17,802 bases of DNA from a bacterium. GTDB lineage: Bacteria; Eremiobacterota; Eremiobacteria; Baltobacterales; Baltobacteraceae. Of this stretch, positions 1 through 6,525 are shown one piece after another. Numbering within the stretch: the stretch's first letter is position 1; every line of letters begins with the position of its first letter. A model generated the notes under the pieces. It worked only from the letters and a program-made list of their open reading frames with translations, was not told where the DNA came from and made no database searches. The position numbers and the translations under genes are program-made. The stretch spans positions 1 to 17,802 of the forward strand of contig JAJXXM010000164.1 in assembly GCA_021781095.1 (NCBI GenBank), written 5' to 3'.

Positions 1-1
1 G

Positions 2-1360
2 CTGGAAGCGGCGAAAGCGCGCCCCTACGCACCGTTTGCCAAAGATGCCCCGTTCGTCGAAGCGAACGGCACGACGCTGCGCTGGGATCCGCGCGAGACG
101 ACCAACCCGCTGCTGGGCAGCGTTCACGATCCCATCTATCAAGGCAGTCGGCGCGAATTCGCCGAGAGCGGCATCCCCGAACCGAAACTCGGGCTCGTCT
201 CGCGCGCGCACGGCGGCGTGCTCTTCATCGACGAGATCGGCGAGCTCGATCCGGTGCTGCAGACGCGCTTGCTCAAGGTGCTCGAAGATAAACGCGTGCA
301 TTTCGAATCCTCGTACTTCGACGAGAGCGCGCCGAACGTTCCCGAATACGTGAAGCGCCTCTTCCGCGAAGGCGCTCCCGCCGATTTCATTCTCATCGGC
401 GCCACGACGCGGGAACCCGAGGAGATCGACCCGGCGATTCGCTCGCGCTGCGCGGAGCTCTATTTCTCGCCGCTCACGCAGAACCAAATCGTCACCATCG
501 CGCAGGCCGCGATGCGCCGGCTCGGCGCGACCGGCGCGCGCGGCATCGCGCAGCAGATAGCGACCTACACGATCGAAGGGCGCAAAGCGGTGCAACTCGT
601 CGCCGACGCCTACGGCGTCGCGCTCGCGCGCAGCAGCGCCGGCAAACGGCGCGCCGACGCGCTCCCCGCGCACGTCAACATCACGCAGGAGGATCTGCAG
701 GCGGTTCTGCGCAGCGGCCGCTTCGTCGCGCACACGCCCGCGCGCGCGCGGGCGCGCCGCGAGGTCGGCAAAGCCTTCGGGCTCGGCGTGCTCCACCACG
801 TCGGGAGCCTTATCGAGATTGAAGCGCTCGCCTTCCCCGCCTCCGCACCGGGGAAAGGGAGCGTGCGGTTCAACGAGACCGCCGGCACGATGGCGCGCGA
901 CTCGGTTTTCAACGCCGGGAGCGTGCTGCGCTCGCTGCTCGGCACCGATCCCGCCGATTTCGACCTGCACGTCAACGTCATCGGCGGCGGCAATATCGAC
1001 GGCCCCTCCGCGGGGCTCGCGATTCTGCTCGCGCTCTACTCCGCGCTCGCGCGCGTGCCGTTGCCGCAGGATGTCGCGGTGACCGGCGAACTCTCGCTCG
1101 CGGGGAAAGTGCGCGGCGTCGGCGGCGTGGTGGAGAAGCTCTACGCGGCGCGTCAAGCGGGAATGCGCGCGATCGTGTTGCCCGCCGAGAACGCGCGCGA
1201 GATCGACGCGCGGCTCTCCGGCATCGAGGTGATCGCCGCACACGATGTCGCCGAAGTCCTGCGTGCCCTGCGCATCAAACGCGCGCCGAAGTTGTTCGCA
1301 ACAAAGTCGGGAGTTTCGCTTAAGACTCGCAAGCGCTCCACAGCCTCCCGCGGGAACTAG
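2..1360 (+). CDS. lonC: ATP-dependent Lon-family protease, LonC-like (5' truncated by window)
   Basis: The reading frame is open from base 2, so the start and Walker A lie outside the window; 452 residues are visible. Seen: an AAA+ segment with Walker B (GGVLFIDEIGELD), a sensor-like ILIGATTREP and an arginine-finger region (AIRSRCAE), then a C-terminal Lon peptidase domain. The catalytic Ser lies in GPSAG (codon 1007-1009) and the catalytic Lys in GGVVEK (codon 1136-1138), 43 residues later, the spacing of the Lon Ser-Lys dyad. The stretch NGTTLRWDPRETTNPLLGS followed by VHDPIYQG resembles LonC more than LonB of spore-formers (recalled families). It acts as a cytosolic ATP-driven protease. 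The position immediately before dnaB (6-base gap) matches the lonC-dnaB order of Clostridia. The alternative is LonB-like. The Lon-family call is very safe; the LonC subtype is less so. Confidence 0.9.
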   Translation: MEAAKARPYAPFAKDAPFVEANGTTLRWDPRETTNPLLGSVHDPIYQGSRREFAESGIPEPKLGLVSRAHGGVLFIDEIGELDPVLQTRLLKVLEDKRVHFESSYFDESAPNVPEYVKRLFREGAPADFILIGATTREPEEIDPAIRSRCAELYFSPLTQNQIVTIAQAAMRRLGATGARGIAQQIATYTIEGRKAVQLVADAYGVALARSSAGKRRADALPAHVNITQEDLQAVLRSGRFVAHTPARARARREVGKAFGLGVLHHVGSLIEIEALAFPASAPGKGSVRFNETAGTMARDSVFNAGSVLRSLLGTDPADFDLHVNVIGGGNIDGPSAGLAILLALYSALARVPLPQDVAVTGELSLAGKVRGVGGVVEKLYAARQAGMRAIVLPAENAREIDARLSGIEVIAAHDVAEVLRALRIKRAPKLFATKSGVSLKTRKRSTASRGN

Positions 1361-1366
1361 CGGGCT

Positions 1367-2740
1367 ATGAGTTTCGCGCAGCCAGATCTCGGCCGCACCG
1401 TCGAGCGTATCCCTCCCCAGAACGTCGACGCCGAACGCGTCTGCATCGGATCGGTCCTAATCGATCGCGAGATTATGGGGACGATCTCGGAGATCGTACG
1501 CGCGAGCGATTTCTACGTGCATGCGCACGAAACGATTTTCTCGGCGTTGCTCGCGCTCTACGAACGGAACGAACCGCTCGACCGCATCACGCTCGCCGAA
1601 GAATTAAAACGTCGCGGCGCGCTCGAACGCGTCGGCGGCCCCGCCTATCTCGGAACGCTCGTCAATTCGGTGCAGACCGCCGCCTCTGCGGCGTACTACG
1701 CGAAGCTGGTGCGCGAGAAATCAACGCTGCGCTCGCTCATCCATGCCGGGACCGAGATCGTCCAGACCGGCTTCGAAGCCGAAGAAGATGTCGAAGGCGC
1801 GATCGATCGCTCCGAGCAGATGATTTTCGCGATCGGGCAACGGCAGATGGGCGGGGATTTCGCCCACGTCGGCTCGCTGATGAAGCCCGCGCTCGACGAG
1901 CTGGAAGAATATTACTACCGGCGCGGCGAGCTCAGCGGCGTCACGACGGGCTTCCCCGATATCGATGCGGTGACCACCGGGTTTAAGCCGGGGAACTTCG
2001 TCATCATCGCAGCGCGCCCGGGCATGGGCAAGACCTCGTTTGCGCTGAACATGGCGATGGCGGCGGCGCGCGCGGCGGGGCAGCCGGTCGCGTTCTTCTC
2101 GCTGGAAATGTCCAATAGCGAACTCGTGTTGCGCTTGCTCTCGGCGACGGTGCGCATTTCGATGCACGATATTCGGCGCGGAAACATCGGCGACAAAGAT
2201 TGGGGACGCATTCCGAAGGTGATGGACGAACTCGATACGCTGCCGATCTTTCTCGACGATTCGGGCGGCCTGAGCGTCAGCGAGTTGCGCAGCCGCTGCC
2301 GGCGTTTGAAGGCGACGCGCGGGCTCGGCGCGGTCTTTATCGATTACCTCCAGCTGCTGCACCCGAGTTCGATGCAACGGCAGATGAACCGAAACGAAGA
2401 GATCAGCGAGATCTGCCGCACGTTGAAAGTGACGGCGAAGGATCTCGAAGTGCCGGTGATCGCGCTCGCGCAGCTCAACCGCGGTGTCGAGACGCGCAAC
2501 GAAAAGCGCCCGATGCTCGCCGATCTCCGCGATTCGGGGTCGCTGGAACAAGAGGCCGATTTCGTGGCCTTCCTCTATCGCGAAGGCTACTACAACAAAG
2601 AGGCCGCCGATCCCGAGCTGACGGAGTTCATCATCGCCAAGCACCGCAACGGCCCGACGGGGAAAGTGAACCTCCGCTTCGAGGCGGAGTACACCCTCTT
2701 CCAGTCCTACGGCGACGAGGCGAACTACCCGGCGCCATAG
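1367..2740 (+). CDS. dnaB: Replicative DNA helicase DnaB
   Basis: 457 residues, the normal length for intein-free DnaB. Seen: an N-terminal DnaB domain (PQNVDAERVCIGSVL at about residues 17-31), a linker-helix region, then a RecA-like motor with Walker A ARPGMGKTS (Lys222), the SLEMS motif, a Walker B-like FIDYLQLL (Asp about 326), the QLNRGVE motif, the DLRDSGSLEQEADFV block and a C-terminal HRNGPTG. It unwinds the fork 5'-3' as a hexameric ATPase and binds primase. The start lies 6 bases after the lonC-like stop with no clear Shine-Dalgarno, so translation is probably coupled to the upstream gene. No frameshift or missing motif was found. Confidence 0.97.
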   Translation: MSFAQPDLGRTVERIPPQNVDAERVCIGSVLIDREIMGTISEIVRASDFYVHAHETIFSALLALYERNEPLDRITLAEELKRRGALERVGGPAYLGTLVNSVQTAASAAYYAKLVREKSTLRSLIHAGTEIVQTGFEAEEDVEGAIDRSEQMIFAIGQRQMGGDFAHVGSLMKPALDELEEYYYRRGELSGVTTGFPDIDAVTTGFKPGNFVIIAARPGMGKTSFALNMAMAAARAAGQPVAFFSLEMSNSELVLRLLSATVRISMHDIRRGNIGDKDWGRIPKVMDELDTLPIFLDDSGGLSVSELRSRCRRLKATRGLGAVFIDYLQLLHPSSMQRQMNRNEEISEICRTLKVTAKDLEVPVIALAQLNRGVETRNEKRPMLADLRDSGSLEQEADFVAFLYREGYYNKEAADPELTEFIIAKHRNGPTGKVNLRFEAEYTLFQSYGDEANYPAP

Positions 2741-2752
2741 AATCGTCGGGCT

Positions 2753-3109
2753 ATGAACGCGACGTCTGCGATGACGCTCACGCGGTTACGGCTCGGGGTC
2801 TCCGATATCGAGATCTCCGAACGCTTTTACCGCGACGTCCTCGGCCTCCCAACGCAACGCTCCGCCGATACCGTGACGGTGCGGTGGCCGGCGTTTACGC
2901 TCGAACTCCACGAACGCCCGCCCTCGGATCGCGGCAAGTTTTCGTTCGGCTTTCAAGTGGGCGCCGCCGCGGATGTCGATATGTGGGCGCAGCGCCTGCG
3001 TGCGGCTCGCGCCGATATCGTCTCGGGCCCTGCGACGCACGGCAGCTCGCGCTCGCTTTTCTGCGTCGATCCCGATAACTACGAAATCGAGATTTTCTTC
3101 GCCGGTTAG
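2753..3109 (+). CDS. VOC-superfamily (glyoxalase/bleomycin-resistance fold) protein
   Basis: 118 residues with one betaalphabetabetabeta-type VOC module. It opens with LTRLRLGVSDIEISERFY followed by RDVLGLP, has a central ...FTLELHE strand, and ends with the family-typical FCVDPDNYEIEIF, where the Glu would be a metal ligand. The usual first-strand His ligand is absent (LRLGV), so the metal site may be incomplete. The fold is well supported; the substrate cannot be told, and candidates in the family range from methylglyoxal-glutathione to antibiotics. It follows dnaB by 12 bases, so it is probably in the same transcript. Its TAG stop overlaps the TAA stop of the convergent gene by two bases. 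Confidence 0.85.
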   Translation: MNATSAMTLTRLRLGVSDIEISERFYRDVLGLPTQRSADTVTVRWPAFTLELHERPPSDRGKFSFGFQVGAAADVDMWAQRLRAARADIVSGPATHGSSRSLFCVDPDNYEIEIFFAG

Positions 3110-3516
3110 CTCGCGTCGTCGCTGCGGAGCGTGTTGAAGAAGCTCTGCGCCGTGTCGCGGAGCACGTCGAGGATGCGCTCCATGTGTTGCTGGATCTCGT
3201 CGCCGGTCGCGGCGAGCGTTTCGATGGTGAAGAGCACGTCGCGCTCCTCTTCCCAGATCGCAACTTTCACGAGTTTCTTTTTTGCGTTGAGCTGATTGGC
3301 GAGTTCGACCGCCTCGGCGAATTCCACGTCGTCGGGGAGCGTCCAGCCCGAGCCGATCATCACGAAGGTTGGATCGTCGCGATAGGCGATGGCAAAATAC
3401 CGCGCGCCCTCGCTTTTAAACGAGACGCGGAACGCGTCGGCGTCGTCGTCGCGCTCGTGAAGCAGCCACTCCTCGTCGAGCGCCGCCTCGATGCCGCGGA
3501 CGACTTCTTCGATCAT
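3106..3516 (-). CDS. YbjN-domain protein (paralogue 2)
   Basis: 136 residues, start on the minus strand at 3516. The sequence fits the YbjN / type III-secretion-chaperone-like fold: an acidic EEWLLHERDDD, beta strands with FAIAYRDDPTFVMIGSGW, then ELANQLNAKKKLVKVAIWE (the YbjN 'LN...lvk..iwe' core) and a long C-terminal helix ending in an FFNTLRS tail. Such proteins are small, soluble and often act as chaperones or regulators; no enzymatic residues are visible. The start codon overlaps the stop of the upstream paralogue by 4 bases (ATGA), indicating coupled translation and possibly equimolar production. It converges on the VOC gene with overlapping stop codons and no room for an intergenic terminator. 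Confidence 0.75.
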   Translation of the reverse strand: MIEEVVRGIEAALDEEWLLHERDDDADAFRVSFKSEGARYFAIAYRDDPTFVMIGSGWTLPDDVEFAEAVELANQLNAKKKLVKVAIWEEERDVLFTIETLAATGDEIQQHMERILDVLRDTAQSFFNTLRSDDAS

Positions 3517-3980
3517 TGGCTGCCGCGCATGAAGGCGTCGATGAATTTCTCCGCCGCCGATTTGCTCTCGGTCCGGTCGAGAATGCGCGCGACCGCGCTC
3601 GCCCCGCTCTCGCGGACTAATTCGACGAGCTTCCAGAAATGCTGCATGAACTCTTCGGGCGAGCTCGCAAATTGCTCGACCGCGGCGACCACTCCCGAAC
3701 GGTCCTGCGAGGGATAGAACTTCACCGCTTTCATCGATTCTTGCAATTCAAGCAACAACGCGGCGTTCTGTTTGGCGTCGCGCGCCCAGGCGGGGAGTTC
3801 GTGCATCGCCGCGACGACGTAAAACGTTTCGTCGTCCTCGCTCACCGAGACCCAAATTTGCTGTCCGCGCGCGCGCAACATAATCGCGGCGACATCGGCA
3901 TTCTCACCATGAATGTCGATGCTGGTGCGGTGCCCTTCTTCGGCGATAAAACGAGCGATGCGGTCGCGCAGTAACTCCAT
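3513..3980 (-). CDS. YbjN-domain protein (paralogue 1)
   Basis: 155 residues, start at 3980. It has the same layout as its downstream neighbour: a beta-rich N-terminus (SIDIHGENADVAAIMLRARG, IWVSVSEDDETFYVVAAMHEL), a helix with NAALLLELQESMKAVKFYP equivalent to the YbjN core, and a C-terminal helix bundle ending in AEKFIDAFMRG. The match to YbjN is weaker than in paralogue 2, and the pair looks like an old tandem duplication with strong divergence. It starts 5 bases after the stop of the gamma-carbonic-anhydrase-like gene, so the three minus-strand genes very likely form one operon. Function unknown; a soluble accessory or chaperone role is the family-based guess. Confidence 0.65.
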   Translation of the reverse strand: MELLRDRIARFIAEEGHRTSIDIHGENADVAAIMLRARGQQIWVSVSEDDETFYVVAAMHELPAWARDAKQNAALLLELQESMKAVKFYPSQDRSGVVAAVEQFASSPEEFMQHFWKLVELVRESGASAVARILDRTESKSAAEKFIDAFMRGSQ

Positions 3981-3985
3981 CGCGC

Positions 3986-4522
3986 CTACGGTTGCACCTG
4001 TTGCGCCTCTGGCGCGCCGATGCCCTCGGCGCGATAGGCGCGCGTGAGCTGGATGTATTCATCCGAAGCGATCTCGATCCACCGCCGCGCCTCGCCCTCG
4101 ATCGCTTTTTTCACTTTTGCGGGGGCGCCGGCGACGAGCACGTTTGCCGGAACGACCGTGCGTTCGCCGACCACACTCCCGGCGGCGACGAGCGAGCCCC
4201 GGCCGATGCTGCAGCCATTGAGCAGCACGGCGTTGCTGCCGATGAGCGCTTTCGATTCGATGGTGCAATCTTCCATCACCGCGGCATGCCCGATCGTGAC
4301 GTCGTCGCCGATATTCGTGGCGACCGTCACGTGAATTACCGCGTTATCTTGGACGGAGGTGCGCGCACCGACGCGGATCGGGCCGTTGTCGCCGCGCAGG
4401 ACGGCGCCGAACCAAATACTCGATTCCGGGCCGACCTCGACATCGCCGATTAAGACAGCGGTGGGAGCGATGAAGGCCGACGGATCGACCCGCGGCGTCT
4501 TGCCGCGAAAGGTTACCAGCAT
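3986..4522 (-). CDS. Gamma-carbonic-anhydrase-family hexapeptide-repeat protein
   Basis: 178 residues from ATG 4520-4522. The frame stays open upstream to 5242, but that part is antisense to the beta-propeller gene and reads as noise, so this ATG is the sensible start. Seen: a left-handed beta-helix made of hexapeptide turns, RGDNGPIRVG with the conserved Arg and Asp, VQDNAVIHV (first zinc His), then IGHAAVMEDC (second His). The usual third zinc His, five residues later in GHxxxxH enzymes, is Glu here. A C-terminal helix follows (residues about 135-178). Family members are trimers with an intersubunit metal site. Carbonic anhydrase activity is therefore uncertain; an acyltransferase-like or non-catalytic role is possible. 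First gene of a probable operon with the two YbjN genes. Confidence 0.85.
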   Translation of the reverse strand: MLVTFRGKTPRVDPSAFIAPTAVLIGDVEVGPESSIWFGAVLRGDNGPIRVGARTSVQDNAVIHVTVATNIGDDVTIGHAAVMEDCTIESKALIGSNAVLLNGCSIGRGSLVAAGSVVGERTVVPANVLVAGAPAKVKKAIEGEARRWIEIASDEYIQLTRAYRAEGIGAPEAQQVQP

Positions 4523-4564
4523 GCCCACGAGGCTTCGTTTTCCGCCGGGGAGAACCCCGCAACC

Positions 4565-5497
4565 ATGCCGATGATGACACCGCCGCCCATCGTTGCGGCC
4601 TCTGCAAAAGTGCTGGTGCCCGGGAAGGGCTATTACGATTATTTTACCGCCGACGGCGCGCGCCGACGCATCTATGCCGCGCACTCCGGGGCGCGCGAGT
4701 TGGTCGTCATCGATGCCGATAGCAAGCGCGTGTTGCGAACGGTGCGCGTCGGTCCCTTGCACGGTGTGGCGGTCAACCCAAGCAACGGCCACGTCTTCAC
4801 CGGCAACGGCACCGATAAGAGCGTGAGCGAGGTCGATCCCGTCGCGGGGCGCGTGCTGCGCACGGTGAAGGTCGGCGGGCCGGTCGATGCGATTGCTTAC
4901 GATCCGGCGACCAAGCACATCTACGCCGACGAAGACGACGGCTCGCACCTGTACGTGATCGACGCATCGTCGATGAGATTGCTGAAAACGCTGACGTTGC
5001 CGGCGAAGAAGCTCGAGTATCTGGCGGTGAATCCGCGCACGCATACGCTCTATCAAAATCTTACCGACCGGCGTGCGATTGCGGCGATCGATGGGCGTAC
5101 GCTGGAAGTGAAACGCGTCATGCCGACGCCGCTGCTGAAAGGCAACCATCCGCTGATTTTCGATGCTGCGGACGACGCGATTATCGACGTCGGCGAGAAC
5201 GGCAAACTCGGCGTCTATTCGACGAGCGGGGCCTTGCTGCACGAAGCAACGTACCCCGGTGGAGTCGACCAGTGCAGTTTCAGTGCGCGCCGCCGCCTGC
5301 TCGCCTGTTTCGGAACCTCGCTGACGCTCTTCTCCATTCGTGCGGGCGGTGTGCCCGAACTAATCGGGCAGAAGAAGATCGCGCGCGGCATGCACACCGG
5401 CACGATTGATCCCAAGAACGGCGATATCTGGGTGGGCTGGCCCGAGGGCGATCGCACCTACGTCGAGGCGTTCGCGCTCGCGCCGAAGCGGCCGTAG
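4565..5497 (+). CDS. YncE/YVTN-family beta-propeller protein
   Basis: 310 residues of recurring beta-propeller blades: ARELVVIDADSKRVLRTVRVG, DKSVSEVDPVAGRVLRTVKVG, SHLYVIDASSMRLLKTLTL, AIAAIDGRTLEVKRVM, each preceded by a 'xxxNPxxxxxY' strand (AVNPSNGHVF, AYDPATKHIY, AVNPRTHTLY). This is the YncE/YVTN pattern of a seven-blade propeller, often exported and involved in binding or surface functions. No signal peptide is visible from this start, and no in-frame upstream start that would add one was found, so its location is unclear. Start choice is uncertain because ATGs at 4571 and 4574 also exist and no good Shine-Dalgarno is present. It is divergent from the carbonic-anhydrase-like gene across 42 bases that must hold both promoters. 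Ligand unknown. Confidence 0.85.
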   Translation: MPMMTPPPIVAASAKVLVPGKGYYDYFTADGARRRIYAAHSGARELVVIDADSKRVLRTVRVGPLHGVAVNPSNGHVFTGNGTDKSVSEVDPVAGRVLRTVKVGGPVDAIAYDPATKHIYADEDDGSHLYVIDASSMRLLKTLTLPAKKLEYLAVNPRTHTLYQNLTDRRAIAAIDGRTLEVKRVMPTPLLKGNHPLIFDAADDAIIDVGENGKLGVYSTSGALLHEATYPGGVDQCSFSARRRLLACFGTSLTLFSIRAGGVPELIGQKKIARGMHTGTIDPKNGDIWVGWPEGDRTYVEAFALAPKRP

Positions 5498-5499
5498 GC

Positions 5500-5760
5500 G
5501 TGGCCGCGCATCGCCACCAGACGCCGCTGCGGGGCGTTCGGGCGACCCCGAAGCCCAAGCCCGAGGGCGACCCTGCCTACGGGCCGACGAACCGCCGCTA
5601 CATCGGCGTGCCGGGGCACATCCACGAGATCGTGGAGATCGGGGGCAAGCGGCTGGCAAAGGTCGGCTTCGACGACCGCAAGATCGTCTATTATCTGCTG
5701 GACGATCTCGAGCTGGACGAGAGCGCGCAGCGCGGAACCTTCCACGACCGGGAGGGCTAA
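5500..5760 (+). CDS. Small protein, faint HypC-like OB-fold resemblance
   Basis: 86 residues from GTG 5500, two bases after the stop of the propeller gene, so likely translationally coupled. The N-terminal 30 residues are basic and Pro-rich (TPKPKPEG), probably disordered. Then RRYIGVPGHIHEIVEIGG and AKVGFDDRKIVYYLLDDLEL look like a small five-strand barrel. The IGVPG...EI stretch and strand order recall HypC/HupF [NiFe]-hydrogenase maturation chaperones, but the essential Cys before the motif is Tyr and no hyp or hydrogenase genes are near, so that function is not claimed. The C-terminus is acidic. It may be a structural accessory. The gene ends 40 bases before tRNA-Thr. Confidence 0.6.
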   Translation: MAAHRHQTPLRGVRATPKPKPEGDPAYGPTNRRYIGVPGHIHEIVEIGGKRLAKVGFDDRKIVYYLLDDLELDESAQRGTFHDREG

Positions 5761-5800
5761 GGCGCCGTTCGCGCAGAATAGCCGGGCTCGGTCTCCACGT

Positions 5801-5876
5801 GCCGACGTAGCTCAGTTGGTAGAGCAGCTGATTCGTAATCAGCAGGTCAGCGGTTCAAGTCCGCTCGTCGGCTCCA
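5801..5876 (+). tRNA. tRNA-Thr (anticodon CGU)
   Basis: A complete cloverleaf of 76 bases. The acceptor stem GCCGACG pairs perfectly with CGTCGGC, followed by T and an encoded CCA. The D-arm is GCTC-AGTTGGTA-GAGC. The anticodon stem GCTGA/TCAGC closes the loop TTCGTAA, giving anticodon CGT that reads ACG (Thr). The variable region is AGGTC and the T-arm is AGCGG-TTCAAGT-CCGCT. All invariant positions look normal, so it should be functional. Confidence 0.97.
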
Positions 5877-5986
5877 GAAAAAGAAACTCTTCCGGCGTTT
5901 GACGACCGGAAATTGGCGTTCCTCGACCCCGATGCTGCAGAACCGCAGAGAATACCCCGAACGCATAGCCGCGTCGGCGACATTGT

Positions 5987-6016
5987 GAAGTCCATCCCTA
6001 TGAGGGGATGGACTTC
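5987..6016 (+). terminator. Strong 12-bp hairpin, candidate terminator after tRNA-Thr
   Basis: Bases 5987-5998 (GAAGTCCATCCC) pair perfectly with 6005-6016 across a six-base loop (TATGAG). The run TATTTTCCC follows, a short T-rich tail on the plus strand. This fits an intrinsic terminator isolating the tRNA transcript from the GntR-ABC operon, although the tail is weak and the hairpin lies 110 bases past the tRNA. A structured leader element is an alternative. The rest of 5877-6072 holds one further 6-bp hairpin (5890-5911) and no supportable gene. Confidence 0.45.
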
Positions 6017-6072
6017 TATTTTCCCTCGGCTGCCGTTGACAGACGGAGCGCCTGCTCGGGTGGGCTTGACCC

Positions 6073-6124
6073 ATGGCATGTTGGTATAGTAATGTACTAG
6101 TACATTACTATACCAACATGCCAT
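6073..6124. promoter_or_regulatory. Perfect 52-bp palindrome: candidate operator/promoter of the GntR-ABC operon
   Basis: Bases 6073-6098 are the exact reverse complement of 6099-6124, with the centre at the CTAG of TGTACTAGTACA. The element overlaps the regulator's ATG (6118-6120). Within it, TACTAT (6106-6111) could act as a -10 box placing the transcription start at or beside the ATG, with TTGGTA (6081-6086) as a poor -35 at a 19-base spacing. GntR proteins of the YtrA group bind TGTA...TACA-type inverted repeats, often near their own gene, so autoregulation is the natural reading. Symmetry means the same promoter sequence also points leftward. The palindrome is seen directly; the promoter and operator roles are inferred. 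Confidence 0.75.
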
Positions 6125-6525
6125 TCTATCTTCGCATCAATCCCCGAAGCGGCTACCCGGTCTATCTGCAACTCTTGGAGCAGATCCGGCGCGCCATCGG
6201 GATCGGCATCCTCAAGCCCGGCGAGAAGCTTCCAACCGTGAAGCAGCTCTCCGCTGAGTTGATCGTGAACCCGGCGACCGTCTCGCGGGCCATCCGCGAA
6301 CTCGAACATCTCGGCCTGGTCGAGAGCCTGCCCGGTCGCGGAACCTACGTGACGGGCGGTGATGGGGCGGCGGCCCAGGCGAACGAGCAAACGGTCGCCG
6401 AGCGTATCGATGCCGTCGTTCGAGAAGCCCGCGCGCTGCAGTTGCCCGCGTCGCAACTCGAGGATTCGCTGCGCGATGCCATCGCAAAATGGTACGACGA
6501 TGAACGGCAGGGCGAGGAGACATGA
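6118..6525 (+). CDS. GntR-family transcriptional regulator, YtrA subfamily
   Basis: 135 residues from ATG 6118; an in-frame ATG at 6073 would only translate the palindrome. Seen: the YtrA-type opening FYLRINPRSGYPVYLQLLEQ, then a winged helix-turn-helix with LKPGEKLPTVKQLSAEL, the recognition segment VNPATVSRAIRELEHLGL and the wing GRGTYV. A short helical tail (about residues 85-135) replaces the large effector domains of other GntR classes and mediates dimerisation. YtrA proteins usually repress an adjacent ABC transporter operon and respond to envelope stress or antibiotics. The neighbouring ATPase and permease fit this. No Shine-Dalgarno precedes the start, so the mRNA may be leaderless. 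The stop overlaps the next ATG by 4 bases. Confidence 0.9.
   Translation: MPFYLRINPRSGYPVYLQLLEQIRRAIGIGILKPGEKLPTVKQLSAELIVNPATVSRAIRELEHLGLVESLPGRGTYVTGGDGAAAQANEQTVAERIDAVVREARALQLPASQLEDSLRDAIAKWYDDERQGEET

Noticed and set aside
1721..2644. 307-residue minus-strand ORF opposite dnaB
   Set aside because: Low-complexity Arg/His/Ala composition typical of antisense shadow frames in GC-rich genes.
4523..5242. Long N-terminal extension of the carbonic-anhydrase-like frame
   Set aside because: Antisense to the beta-propeller gene, Arg/His-rich and repeat-free; the hexapeptide protein starts naturally at 4522.
5855..6079. 74-residue minus-strand reading starting at the mirrored ATG of the palindrome
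   Set aside because: It runs into the tRNA 3' end, crosses both hairpins and has no recognisable pattern; it is a by-product of the palindrome symmetry.
6073..6117. Upstream in-frame ATG extending the GntR regulator by 15 residues
   Set aside because: The extra residues only translate the palindrome, and the family N-terminus begins at ATG 6118.
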